From Limnobacter sp. CACIAM 66H1 (GTDB taxonomy: Bacteria > Pseudomonadota > Gammaproteobacteria > Burkholderiales > Burkholderiaceae_B), in NCBI RefSeq assembly GCF_001601825.1, contig NZ_LUJK01000001.1:62001-126000 (forward strand): DNA of 64,000 nucleotides. Direction: 5' to 3'. Below are positions 17,528 to 26,337 of this stretch, piece after piece. Position 1 is the stretch's first letter; every line of letters begins with the position of its first letter. Position numbers and translations under genes: made by a program. The notes below the pieces were generated by a model. It saw only the letters and a program-made list of their open reading frames with translations. It ran no database searches and had not been told where the DNA came from.

Positions 17528-18648
17528 TGAATCCCCAACATCAGCATGAATTGAAAACTGGCTTGTTGCGCGGACTGGTCTGGGTGGTGTTGGCCTTCGT
17601 GTTGTTGTTGGTGCTGAATTTTGCCAATTCTGCCGTGGCTGCAAAACCCGTGGACAGAAGCAACATGCTGTTTCCTTACTACGAGGTGGCTGAGGTACTG
17701 AACAGTGTGGCGACACACCACCATGCCAAAGACACCGCCGCGTTAACTGATCAACTCGAGGCGTTGAGTGTGGCCACGGCGCAATATTGCAAAACGGATG
17801 GGAAAACGCAGCCTGCCAACATGCAACAGTTGCAGGCGCAATATGCCAAGGCCTACCTGGCCTGGCTGGAACTGTCGGCGGTGGTGATGGGGCCCATGCT
17901 GGACAACAACACGGTGCGCCAAATCGATTTTCGACCTTTGCGCCTGAACTTGCTTGAGCGTGCAATTAAAAAACAGCCGCAAGGTGCGCAAGGCATGGTC
18001 TTGATCGGCAGCCCGGCCAAAGGTTTTCCTGCCCTGGAGTATTTGTTGACGCAAAACGATTTTCAAGGGGGCACCCCTCAGTGCAACTACGCGCACGAGG
18101 TAGTGCTCGACATTGCGCGCACTGTGGCCGGTTTAAGTTGGCAAACCAATCCAACGCAAGCCAATGAAGACGACGCGAAGGCGCTGAGTGCAGGCATGCA
18201 ATTGTATTTCAACCAGTTGGTTGGAGCCACGCACAACCTGGCCTGGGAGCGCATGGAAAAGCCGCTCTTGAAAAACAAGGATGCAGCCGGTGCAAATGCA
18301 GGACATTGGCCATTTTCAGAATTTCAACTGACCGAAAAAGCCTGGGCTGCACAGTGGCAAGGCATCGAACATTTGTTGATGGTGACTGGCCAAACGGTGC
18401 CGCAGGCCGATACGCAGGTGATACCACTGGAGGCTTATTTGCGCGGCTTGGGGAAAATTGAACTGGCCGACACCTTGGTGACGTACAGCAGTGCTGTGGC
18501 TGTGGCCATGCGGTCCAACGACATCACAAAGCCAGCCAGTGTTGAGCAGTCAGTGAAAGCACTCAAGGTGCTCAAGGGGTTTTTGGAAAGCGAGGTGGCC
18601 AAGGGTTTGAAAGTGTCTATTCAGTTTTCATCTTCTGATGGTGATTGA
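17527..18648 (+). CDS. Second imelysin-family protein
   Basis: This 373-residue protein has an N-terminal membrane helix (LVWVVLAFVLLLVLNFANS) that acts as a signal or anchor. The core resembles imelysin, but the GxHxxE position reads GFPALEYLL, so the metal-ligand His is Pro. It is likely a non-catalytic paralogue of the first imelysin, acting as a binding or scaffold subunit. It overlaps the upstream gene by one base and the downstream gene by 11 bp. Confidence 0.85.
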   Translation: MNPQHQHELKTGLLRGLVWVVLAFVLLLVLNFANSAVAAKPVDRSNMLFPYYEVAEVLNSVATHHHAKDTAALTDQLEALSVATAQYCKTDGKTQPANMQQLQAQYAKAYLAWLELSAVVMGPMLDNNTVRQIDFRPLRLNLLERAIKKQPQGAQGMVLIGSPAKGFPALEYLLTQNDFQGGTPQCNYAHEVVLDIARTVAGLSWQTNPTQANEDDAKALSAGMQLYFNQLVGATHNLAWERMEKPLLKNKDAAGANAGHWPFSEFQLTEKAWAAQWQGIEHLLMVTGQTVPQADTQVIPLEAYLRGLGKIELADTLVTYSSAVAVAMRSNDITKPASVEQSVKALKVLKGFLESEVAKGLKVSIQFSSSDGD

Positions 18649-19717
18649 TTCAGTGTTCAATTCGCGTCGGCAATTTCTGGTTCAAAGCAGCGCGTTGGCC
18701 TTGAGTATGGCCTTGCCCCTGCCCGTCGAATCGGCAACTCCTACTCGTCAGGTCCGTTTACTGGCAGCCTGGCAACTTCCTAATGGGGGCTATCAGGTGG
18801 GTGTGCTTACCGCAGCCGGGCAAGGTTCTTCGCTAACTTACGTCGTCACCATGGTATTCGATTTGCCCACACGTCCGCACGGTTTAATGCACCTGCACGG
18901 CGATGAGTATTTGCTCATTGCTCGCCGCCCTGGCGACTGGTTGTTGCGCTTGAATATTCGCAGCGGCGAAACCTCGCGAGTTTGGCAAGACGAAGACCGG
19001 CATTTGAACGGCCACAGCGCCGTGTATGGCGATTGGCTTTACACCACAGAAACGGATGTGCTCAACGGTACGGGTGCCTTGGCGGTTCGAGACCGCCATA
19101 CCTTCGAGTTGCTGGATGTGTGGTCCACACTGGGCAAAGATCCCCATGAAATGCTGGTCCTGCCCAGGGGTGGGTTGGGCATTGATGAACCTTTTTTGTT
19201 GGTGGCCAACGGCGGAATACCTACGCATGCGGACATGGGCAGAACCCAGTTGAATCAACTGCCCATGGATTCTTCCATCGTGGCCATGAACCCGCGAACA
19301 GGCAAGGTGTTCAATCAATGGGCCTTGAGCGATACGCGACTCAGTTTGAGACACATGGCGGCACACACCAGTGGTGTGGTGGGCATTGCCATGCAGGCAC
19401 ACCATAGCACCGCTGCACTTCGGGATGCTGCGCCGGTACTGGCTTTGCTTGATGCAAACGGACTGCGCACGGTGGGCGAATCGGCGGGTGTGAAGGGTTA
19501 TGCCGGCGACATTGTTGCCACCCCACAGGGCTTTGTGATCAGCTGCACCAAAAACAATTCTGCCGCGCAATTCGATGTGCAAGGCAATTTGTTGCATTCA
19601 CAGGCTGCGAATGCCGCATGTGCACTGGCTGCCGACGGAGAGCAGGTGTGGCTTGGAAGCTCGGCTGTTGAGTTCAGCAAGCCATTGGAGCTGGATAATC
19701 ACTGGCTGCTTATTTAG
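18638..19717 (+). CDS. DUF1513 beta-propeller-like protein
   Basis: The 359-residue protein begins with a twin-arginine-like export signal (NSRRQFLVQSSALALSMALP). The rest is of DUF1513 type, with repeated strand patterns consistent with a seven-bladed propeller (RPHGLMHLHGDEYLLIARRP; GKDPHEMLVLPRGG; RHMAAHTSGVVGIAMQAHH). It is the usual last gene of imelysin/DUF1111 operons. It may bind a periplasmic ligand or cofactor that requires Tat export; the function is unknown. It converges on the PQQ dehydrogenase gene and the ends overlap by 8 bp. Confidence 0.83.
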   Translation: MVIDSVFNSRRQFLVQSSALALSMALPLPVESATPTRQVRLLAAWQLPNGGYQVGVLTAAGQGSSLTYVVTMVFDLPTRPHGLMHLHGDEYLLIARRPGDWLLRLNIRSGETSRVWQDEDRHLNGHSAVYGDWLYTTETDVLNGTGALAVRDRHTFELLDVWSTLGKDPHEMLVLPRGGLGIDEPFLLVANGGIPTHADMGRTQLNQLPMDSSIVAMNPRTGKVFNQWALSDTRLSLRHMAAHTSGVVGIAMQAHHSTAALRDAAPVLALLDANGLRTVGESAGVKGYAGDIVATPQGFVISCTKNNSAAQFDVQGNLLHSQAANAACALAADGEQVWLGSSAVEFSKPLELDNHWLLI

Positions 19718-21482
19718 CCCGCAGTGCCCAAGCCTTGATGGTTTGTCCCTGCTTGAAACCAAACAGTTTGTTGCCACCGACAGCCACGGCCAAAAACTGT
19801 TTTTTATCCACTTCGTAGGCAATGGGTGGTGCATTCACGCCCGCTGAATTGTTGTGTTGCCACACACGTTTGCCCGTGTTTGAATCGAGTGCAAAAAACT
19901 CACCACTGCCTTCACCTGAAAAAACCAAACCTGTTTGTGTGCTGAGGACACCACCAATCAAGGGCGCATTCACCCTGTGTTGCCACATCAGTTTGCCGGT
20001 GTCCAAGTGGATGGCTGATAACAAACCGTATTTTTCGCCGTTTTCAATGGGTGACATCGACGAATACTTCAACGCAGGCTTGTTGCCCTTCGCTTTCAGC
20101 TCGTGCAATTGATACTTCACCGGCCAGTGAATGCCGGCGATAAACGCCATGCGGCGTCGCTCATCGACCGACACCGGCGACCAGTTGGCGCCGCCAATGA
20201 CACCGGGGTAAATCACATTGCCTTGTTCAGTGGGCAAGGTAAACATATTGTGCTGCGGTACGAAGGCCTCGCTCTTGAACAACAATTCCCCTGTGATGCG
20301 ATTGTGTACATAAAACCAACCAGTTTTGCCGGCTTGCCCAACGGCTTCAATCGCTTGGCCTTGGTGGTGACTGGTGAACAACACGGGTGGGCTTGCAACG
20401 TCGTACCCCCACATGTCATGCGGCACTTGCTGGTAGTGCCATTTCAGCTTGCCGGTGCGCACATCCAGCGCCACCAGGGAGGCGGTGTACAAGTTGTCGC
20501 CTGGACGTGACGAGCCTTCCATTTGTGGTGAAGGGTTGCCCGTGCCGAAATACAGAATGCCATTCTTGCGATCAATGGCGGGGGTACTCCAGGCTGATCC
20601 GCCGCCGAATTTCCAGGCATCCGGGTATTGGGCTGCAGCGGCTTTTTCCTGTTCAATGTTTCGGGGCAGTGTCACACCGTCGGGAGTCGTTTGCCTGAAT
20701 TCACCCTCCCAGCCTTGCTCAGGGACTGTGTCGAATTTCCACGCCAGTGTGCCGGTGTTGGCGTCATATGCAGCCATGAAACCACGGCGTCCGTAGTTGC
20801 CTGCAATACCCACCACTGCACCGAGTGGCGCATCGGGGTCGGGAGAATCCAGGTGCAAGCCATAGCCCACACCGGTAATGCCCACAATGACCTTGCCATC
20901 GAACACCATGGGTGCCATGTTGATGCCAGCACCTGACGCACCCGACACCTCCAGTTTTCCGCCCTGCGTGTCCAGTTGCGTCCCCAGTGTGGCGGCATCT
21001 TCCTGCACGCCTTGCTCGCCCTTGGTGACATCAATGTCCCACAGCTTTTGGCCCGTGCGTGCATCCAGTGCCAGCAGGCGTGAATCGACTGTGCCCATGA
21101 ATACCTTGCCATCACTCACAGCAACGCCCCGGTTGGCGGGGCCGCAGCACATGGGGCGATCTTTGATCCTGTCGTGCGTGTAACGCCACACCAATTTTCC
21201 GGTGTCGGCTTTCAAGGCCACCACATGGTTAAAAGGCAGCGATACAAACATGATGCCGTTCACCACGATAGGTGTGGCTTGAAAGCTGGATGACACACCC
21301 GTGTCGAATTCCCAGGCCAAGTCAAGCTGTCGGATATTGTCAGGCGTAATTTGCTTGGACAGCGTGTGCCGCTGATGATCCCAGTTGCCTCCAAATAATG
21401 GCCATTCTGTGTCTGAGCTGGCAAACGTGGCGGTGCAAACAACTAGTGAGAAAGCGGCGGCGAAGGCTTGATGCAGCGTCAT
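19710..21482 (-). CDS. PQQ-dependent alcohol dehydrogenase (type I)
   Basis: This 590-residue periplasmic quinoprotein has a signal peptide and eight propeller blades with tryptophan-docking repeats (TGKLVWRYTHD; TGQKLWDIDVTKG; TGKRVWQHNN). The vicinal disulfide that stacks on PQQ is visible as RPMCCGPANRG. The likely catalytic Asp is in SLVALDVRTGKLKW; the residue two after it is Arg, not the Asp of lanthanide-dependent enzymes, which argues for calcium. There is no haem domain, so electrons must go to a separate cytochrome. A TGTCACAAAACTGTC site and a weak sigma-54 promoter lie upstream. The substrate is unknown. Confidence 0.9.
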   Translation of the reverse strand: MTLHQAFAAAFSLVVCTATFASSDTEWPLFGGNWDHQRHTLSKQITPDNIRQLDLAWEFDTGVSSSFQATPIVVNGIMFVSLPFNHVVALKADTGKLVWRYTHDRIKDRPMCCGPANRGVAVSDGKVFMGTVDSRLLALDARTGQKLWDIDVTKGEQGVQEDAATLGTQLDTQGGKLEVSGASGAGINMAPMVFDGKVIVGITGVGYGLHLDSPDPDAPLGAVVGIAGNYGRRGFMAAYDANTGTLAWKFDTVPEQGWEGEFRQTTPDGVTLPRNIEQEKAAAAQYPDAWKFGGGSAWSTPAIDRKNGILYFGTGNPSPQMEGSSRPGDNLYTASLVALDVRTGKLKWHYQQVPHDMWGYDVASPPVLFTSHHQGQAIEAVGQAGKTGWFYVHNRITGELLFKSEAFVPQHNMFTLPTEQGNVIYPGVIGGANWSPVSVDERRRMAFIAGIHWPVKYQLHELKAKGNKPALKYSSMSPIENGEKYGLLSAIHLDTGKLMWQHRVNAPLIGGVLSTQTGLVFSGEGSGEFFALDSNTGKRVWQHNNSAGVNAPPIAYEVDKKQFLAVAVGGNKLFGFKQGQTIKAWALRAK

Positions 21483-21520
21483 GGTGGTCGGCTCTTAATT
21501 GGAATTGTCTGGAGAGACAA

Positions 21521-21535
21521 GCAAGGATCAATCCA
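21521..21535 (-). promoter_or_regulatory. Possible sigma-54 promoter of the first PQQ dehydrogenase
   Basis: The minus strand reads TGGATTGATCCTTGC: GG-N10-GC spacing with a good -12 but an imperfect -24. It is the weakest of the eight, accepted because an activator-type repeat lies just upstream. Confidence 0.45.
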
Positions 21536-21566
21536 CAGCGACTGTTGCAATGTGGGGCAGATGGTC

Positions 21567-21581
21567 TGTCACAAAACTGTC
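21567..21581 (-). promoter_or_regulatory. Repeat TGTCACAAAACTGTC, copy 1
   Basis: This exact 15-mer also occurs before exaA and before the porin. Identity with the porin copy extends to 19 bases (TGTCACAAAACTGTCATCC). CTGTTGCAATGT at 21542 also recurs beside the exaA copy. It is a probable activator site for the PQQ dehydrogenase on the minus strand. Confidence 0.6.
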
Positions 21582-21641
21582 ATCCAATGCGCAGCCGCTT
21601 GCGTGTATATTTCGCGTACCCGATTCTATTGGTAAATGATC

Positions 21642-21797
21642 ATGAAGCAACAACTTGAGCTGTTGAAAGAAATCGAACACAAGCTCGAAGAATTGAGCAA
21701 AGACAAAGACCTGAAAGAAAAGCGCCCACTGGAAGTCAAAGAGATCAAAGGTTTGCGCTTGGTGGTGTCGTCGATTATTCGCCGTATGGCCAGCTAA
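21642..21797 (+). CDS. Small coiled-coil hypothetical protein
   Basis: This 51-residue ORF is below the track cut-off: MKQQLELLKEIEHKLEELSK leads into a basic end RLVVSSIIRRMAS. The first 35 residues are a charged amphipathic helix with coiled-coil spacing. The ATG lacks a strong ribosome site. It sits alone between the divergent PQQ dehydrogenase promoter and the convergent MFS gene. I do not recognise it; codon choice looks coding. Confidence 0.5.
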   Translation: MKQQLELLKEIEHKLEELSKDKDLKEKRPLEVKEIKGLRLVVSSIIRRMAS

Positions 21798-21813
21798 GCC
21801 ACGATTAAGCCGT

Positions 21814-23034
21814 TTATTGATAGACCTTCAGACGCTTTGCAATCAACAGTGCGGTCAAGTTAAACGAGATCGCGATCACGCTGCATATCCAGAAGTTTTC
21901 GATCAGACCCTCTGCATTGCGCGAGATCACCATGCCACCTACCAAGGCGGCAAGGCCCATGGCAGCAGACTGCATGGACGAGTTCAGGGTCATGAATGTG
22001 CCCCTGTTTTTCGGGTTGCCTGCTGCGCTGACCAAAGCCATGCCTGGAATCATTCTTCCGCTGACAAACACAAAGAAGAACGTGGTGATCACCAGAATGA
22101 CTGTCATGCTCAGGCCCGCAGTCACCGTAATCAATGCCATGGGCAAAATTGCCGTACCTGCGATGATTTGCAGCATTTTCAATTTGCCAATTCGATCGCT
22201 GAGCTTGCCGATGATTTGCGCACTGAACAAGGTGGCCGCGCCGCCAGCGAGATAAATCACTGGAATGTCTGAAGGTGTCAGCCCTGCATTGATTTGCATG
22301 TAAATCGTGATGTACGGAATGATTGAAAACCCGGCGAAGATCATGCAAAACGAAAACAGGAACGCACGCAGGTGATTCGAATCGCGAAGGACCTGTGCAA
22401 TGCCCTGAAGCGGGCCGGTTTCGCCACGTGCGTGTAAATGGCCTTGAAGTGTTGGAATGACGTACCAGCCGGCCACCGCCAACACAAAGCTGATGCCGGC
22501 AATTCCGAAGAAGGGGGTGTGCCAGTCTGAATTGGCAGCTACATAGAGACCCAGAGGTACTCCCATCACCGTGGACACAGAGAATGATGTCATGATGACA
22601 CCCATGGCCTTCCCTCTGCGGGCAAACGGCACTACGTCTGCCACAATGGTCTGAATCATGGCCGACAGTATGCCGCCAAAAAGCCCGGCTGCAATTCTGG
22701 CGCTCATCAGCGTTTCATAGGTGGGCGCGAGGCCGCAGGCCAGGGTGGCTGCGGCAAACAGCACATAAAGAATAAGCAACAGCCTGCGTCGCTCGAACCT
22801 GTCGATGTACAACGAGGCCAACAAACCCGACGCACCAGCCGCGAAAGTGTAGGCGGACACCAGCAGGCCGAACTTTGCATCTGAAATGCTGAACGCCGCC
22901 GTAAGCTGAGGCCCCAGCGGCATCATGATCATGAAGTCGAGAATGTGGGTGAACTGTATGCCGGCAAGAATCAGCAGCAGGGCCCACTCGCGCTGGGGCG
23001 TCATCTTCACTTGGCATGCTGTGGGGCTATTCAT
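21814..23034 (-). CDS. MFS transporter
   Basis: The 406-residue protein has about 12 membrane helices and the major-facilitator motif between helices 2 and 3 (GLLASLYIDRFERRRLL). It resembles the AraJ/DHA1-like efflux group, which exports small molecules in exchange for protons. It is transcribed with no clear partner, 58 bp downstream of the AEC transporter gene on the same strand. Substrate cannot be assigned; export of an aldehyde or organic acid made in this island is possible. Confidence 0.85.
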   Translation of the reverse strand: MNSPTACQVKMTPQREWALLLILAGIQFTHILDFMIMMPLGPQLTAAFSISDAKFGLLVSAYTFAAGASGLLASLYIDRFERRRLLLILYVLFAAATLACGLAPTYETLMSARIAAGLFGGILSAMIQTIVADVVPFARRGKAMGVIMTSFSVSTVMGVPLGLYVAANSDWHTPFFGIAGISFVLAVAGWYVIPTLQGHLHARGETGPLQGIAQVLRDSNHLRAFLFSFCMIFAGFSIIPYITIYMQINAGLTPSDIPVIYLAGGAATLFSAQIIGKLSDRIGKLKMLQIIAGTAILPMALITVTAGLSMTVILVITTFFFVFVSGRMIPGMALVSAAGNPKNRGTFMTLNSSMQSAAMGLAALVGGMVISRNAEGLIENFWICSVIAISFNLTALLIAKRLKVYQ

Positions 23035-23092
23035 GTACTGCTACCTGTGGATGGATTTTTTTGAGATATGACCTTGAGTGTAACGCGCCACA

Positions 23093-24037
23093 CTAATGCC
23101 CCAAGGCGGTGAGCGCATAAATGCCGATCGTCATGGAAAGTATGGACACCAGCGTGGTGAGCGCAATGATGTTGGCAGCCAGCTTGCCATCACCGCCTGC
23201 GGCCACGGCCATGGCAAAACTGGCTGCGGCAGTGGGGCTGGCGAAAAACATCCAGAGAATGATGAGGTCTCGCCCCTCAATGCCAACGGTCCATGCAGCC
23301 GCGCAGGCGAGTATGGGTAGTATGGCAATTTTAATGGCGCTTGATTGCATGGCAGACAAGCCCGAGGCTTTGACCCCGGCCAGTGACAGTGTTCCACCCA
23401 CACAGATCAACGCCAGTGGCAGGGTGAGCCCAGCAAAATACTCGCCCGACTTCAACAGCCACTGCGGTATGTAAAGCTGTGTTGCACTGGCCAGCATACC
23501 CAGCACTACCGCAATAATCAGCGGGTTTTTGATCAGTTCCTTGCTCACTGCGCCTGGGCTGAATTTCAGGGTGGGGCTGTAAATGGAGAGGATCAACACC
23601 GACAGCACATTGAACAGCAAAATGGTAAAGCCAACCAACACGCCGCCTACCGACAGGCCATACTCGCCATAGTAACTGGCCACCAGCGCAAAGCTGACTA
23701 CTCCACAGTTGCCCCTGAATGCCCCTTGAACAAACACGCCGCGTTGGTCATAGGGAATGAATCGGGTGGCCCACCACCAACTGGCCAGAAAACCAAGCAC
23801 CGTGGCCGCACACAAAAAAAGTACCAGCTCGGCATTGAATGCGCTTTGCAGATCGGCCTGCCAAATGGACAGGAAGAACAGCGTTGGCATGGTGGCTTTG
23901 TAAGTCAGCGTTGACGCGGTCTGAATAAAGGAGTCATTGATCAGATTGATTTTGCGCAGCACCAGACCCATGAATACCATGGCAAACACAGGGGCGGTGA
24001 CTCCCAGAATTTCCGAGAGCACATTGAATTGATTCAT
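23093..24037 (-). CDS. AEC family transporter (auxin efflux carrier / malonate permease type)
   Basis: From MNQFNVLSEI the protein is about 314 residues with roughly ten helices in the AEC pattern: an N-terminal half with VFAMVFMGLVLRKINLI and a C-terminal half with LTLPLALICVGGTLSLAG. Such carriers move organic acids such as malonate across the inner membrane. The track start ten residues earlier is possible but less typical. The gene lies between the aldehyde dehydrogenase and MFS genes; a role in organic-acid transport is inference. Confidence 0.85.
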   Translation of the reverse strand: MNQFNVLSEILGVTAPVFAMVFMGLVLRKINLINDSFIQTASTLTYKATMPTLFFLSIWQADLQSAFNAELVLFLCAATVLGFLASWWWATRFIPYDQRGVFVQGAFRGNCGVVSFALVASYYGEYGLSVGGVLVGFTILLFNVLSVLILSIYSPTLKFSPGAVSKELIKNPLIIAVVLGMLASATQLYIPQWLLKSGEYFAGLTLPLALICVGGTLSLAGVKASGLSAMQSSAIKIAILPILACAAAWTVGIEGRDLIILWMFFASPTAAASFAMAVAAGGDGKLAANIIALTTLVSILSMTIGIYALTALGH

Positions 24038-24131
24038 GTTGACGGGTGTGGCTTGGAGTAGCAGCAATTATTTCATTACTGAATTTCGGGTCAATTGTGG
24101 ATGACCCTTGCTACACACTCAAGATTTCCTG

Positions 24132-24503
24132 TTATTTCACGGCTTCCACCGGTGGCAGTGCCGCAAATTCCTCATCGGAATACAAACGCGAACGGGTCAG
24201 GAATCGTAGGCCGCTGGGGCGTTCGAGGCTGAACATGCCGCCATTGCCTTTCACCACGTCAATCGTCAGGTGAGTGTGTTCCCAGTACGTGAATTGCGAT
24301 TTGCTCATGTAGAACGGCACACCGCCAATTTCTCCCAGTTTTACATCTGCGCCGCCCAGGGGGAAATCGGAGCGCGGAAACAGCATGGGGGCGCTGCCGT
24401 CGCAACAGCCGCCGCTTTGGTGAAAAATCACGTCGCCATGTTTCGCTTTCAATGTTGCGATCAATTCCAGTGCTTGCGCGCTTGCGCTAACTCGGTTTGC
24501 CAT
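24132..24503 (-). CDS. DUF779 family protein
   Basis: The protein is about 123 residues from MANRVSASAQALE, chosen for the GGAG site six bases upstream. It has the DUF779 pattern including HQSGGCCDGSAPMLF and FTYWEHTHLTIDVVKG. DUF779 genes almost always neighbour acetaldehyde dehydrogenase genes, as here, 76 bp after the stop of the dehydrogenase. The conserved Cys pair and His suggest a metal site, but its role, perhaps in dehydrogenase maturation or aldehyde sensing, is unknown. Confidence 0.88.
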   Translation of the reverse strand: MANRVSASAQALELIATLKAKHGDVIFHQSGGCCDGSAPMLFPRSDFPLGGADVKLGEIGGVPFYMSKSQFTYWEHTHLTIDVVKGNGGMFSLERPSGLRFLTRSRLYSDEEFAALPPVEAVK

Positions 24504-24579
24504 CATTTTCTCCACATCAATGGAAGAACCGCCCAACCCCTGTGGAATTGAGCGGTTCAAGCTACCTCAATTCACGCGC

Positions 24580-26100
24580 TCAGAAAAAGCCCAATGCGTT
24601 GGGGTTGTAGCTCACCAGCAGGTTTTTGGTTTGCTGGTAATGGTGCAGCATCATTTTGTGGTTTTCGCGGCCAATACCCGATTGCTTGTAGCCACCAAAT
24701 GCGGCATGAGCCGGATACAGGTGGTAGCAGTTGGTCCACACGCGGCCAGCCTGAATGGCACGGCCCATGCGGAAGGCTCGTGCGCCATCTCGACTCCAGA
24801 CCCCTGCACCCAATCCGTACAGCGTGTCGTTGGCAATTTGCAGGGCTTCGGCTTCGTCTTTAAAGGTAGTTACCGACAACACGGGGCCGAAAATTTCTTC
24901 CTGAAAAATACGCATTTTGTTGTGGCCTTTGAATACGGTTGGTTTTACATAGTAGCCACCAGCCAAGTCGCCGCTTTGTTTGTTTTGTTCGCCCCCAATC
25001 AGGCACTTGGCGCCTTCCTGTTTGCCCAAGTCGATGTAGCTCAGGATTTTCTCCAGTTGTTCTGAAGAAGCTTGTGCGCCAATCATGGTGCTCTCATCCA
25101 GCGGGTTGCCCTGTTTGATTTTGCTCACGCGCTCAATGGCACGTTCAATGAAAGCGTCGTAGATGTCTTCCTGAATCAGGGCGCGTGAGGGGCAGGTACA
25201 CACTTCACCTTGGTTCAAAGCAAACATGGCAAAACCTTCCAGGGTTTTGTCGAAGAAGGCATCGTCGGCGTCCATGATGTCAGAGAAGAAAATATTGGGT
25301 GATTTTCCGCCCAGTTCCAAAGTGACTGGAATCAGGTTTTGGGCAGCGTACTGCATGATCAATCGACCTGTGGATGTTTCACCGGTGAATGCAATTTTTG
25401 CAATTCGCGGGTTGCTCGCCAATGGTTTGCCAGCTTCCAGTCCAAATCCATTCACGATGTTCAGCACGCCGGGCGGCAGTAAGTCAGCAATCAAATCCAT
25501 GACCACCAGCAGAGACGCTGGTGTTTGTTCTGCAGGCTTTAACACCACACAATTGCCAGCAGCCAGTGCAGGTGCCAGCTTCCACGCCGCCATCAGAATT
25601 GGAAAATTCCAGGGAATGATTTGCCCTACAACACCCAGAGGTTCATTGAAGTGGTAAGCGTAGGTTTGGTGGTCGATCTCGCAAATACTGCCTTCTTCAC
25701 CGCGAATACAGGCTGCGAAATAACGGAAATGATCGATCGCAAGGGGAATGTCCGCAGCCATGGTTTCGCGCAGGGGTTTGCCGTTGTCCAGGGTTTCTGC
25801 CACCGCGATCAGGCGCAGGTTTTCTTCCATTCGATCTGCAATGCGATTCAGAATCATGGAGCGCTCAGTGGGGGAGCGTTTGCCCCAAGCGTCTTTCGCT
25901 GCATGCGCAGCGTCCAGTGCCAGTTCAATGTCCTCTGCTTGCGATCGGGCTACCTTGCACAGCACCTGGCCGGTTACCGGTGTAACGTTGTCGAAATACT
26001 GGCCACTTTTTGGAGCGACCCATTTGCCGCCGATGAAGTTGTCGTATTTCGCTTTGAACGGAAACGCCACGCCCAGGTTTAATTCGTCAACCATATTCAT
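24580..26100 (-). CDS. exaC: NAD-dependent acetaldehyde dehydrogenase (ExaC/AldB type)
   Basis: The true start [10 protein letters not shown] (AGGAG nine bases upstream) gives 506 residues, the normal length; the track start 61 codons upstream covers the promoter. The Rossmann and catalytic features are present: [30 protein letters not shown], catalytic Glu in LELGGKSPN and catalytic Cys in [11 protein letters not shown]. It oxidises acetaldehyde and similar aldehydes to acids in the cytoplasm, the step after the PQQ alcohol dehydrogenases. A near-perfect sigma-54 promoter lies about 45-60 bp upstream. Confidence 0.95.
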   Translation of the reverse strand: MNMVDELNLGVAFPFKAKYDNFIGGKWVAPKSGQYFDNVTPVTGQVLCKVARSQAEDIELALDAAHAAKDAWGKRSPTERSMILNRIADRMEENLRLIAVAETLDNGKPLRETMAADIPLAIDHFRYFAACIRGEEGSICEIDHQTYAYHFNEPLGVVGQIIPWNFPILMAAWKLAPALAAGNCVVLKPAEQTPASLLVVMDLIADLLPPGVLNIVNGFGLEAGKPLASNPRIAKIAFTGETSTGRLIMQYAAQNLIPVTLELGGKSPNIFFSDIMDADDAFFDKTLEGFAMFALNQGEVCTCPSRALIQEDIYDAFIERAIERVSKIKQGNPLDESTMIGAQASSEQLEKILSYIDLGKQEGAKCLIGGEQNKQSGDLAGGYYVKPTVFKGHNKMRIFQEEIFGPVLSVTTFKDEAEALQIANDTLYGLGAGVWSRDGARAFRMGRAIQAGRVWTNCYHLYPAHAAFGGYKQSGIGRENHKMMLHHYQQTKNLLVSYNPNALGFF

Positions 26101-26144
26101 GTCCCTAACTCCTTTGTAGTGTTGATGGTGGTAGGGCACTTTGC

Positions 26145-26159
26145 GCAATGGGCATGCCA
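26145..26159 (-). promoter_or_regulatory. Sigma-54 promoter of aldehyde dehydrogenase
   Basis: The minus strand reads TGGCATGCCCATTGC, matching the -24/-12 consensus TGGCACG-N4-TTGC with GG-N10-GC spacing. It lies 45 bp before the start codon. Confidence 0.85.
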
Positions 26160-26304
26160 GCGTAGATTGCCAACAATATCCGGAAGTTCTTTTCCGAAAG
26201 TCGATCTGGCTTGAAAACCAATCAGGAATAAACTTGCCAGACTTGGAGCAAAGGTGGCAGAGGGGTTTTAATTTATTATGCAATTAATTGCATAATTTTG
26301 TTGC

Positions 26305-26323
26305 GATGCACAGTTTTGACACA
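26305..26323 (-). promoter_or_regulatory. Degenerate activator repeat upstream of aldehyde dehydrogenase
   Basis: The plus strand reads GATGCACAGTTTTGACACA, close to GATGACAGTTTTGTGACA, the complement of the repeat found near the porin. It sits about 150 bp upstream of the sigma-54 promoter, a normal distance for an enhancer site. Confidence 0.45.
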
Positions 26324-26337
26324 CCAAAAAGGGGGGG

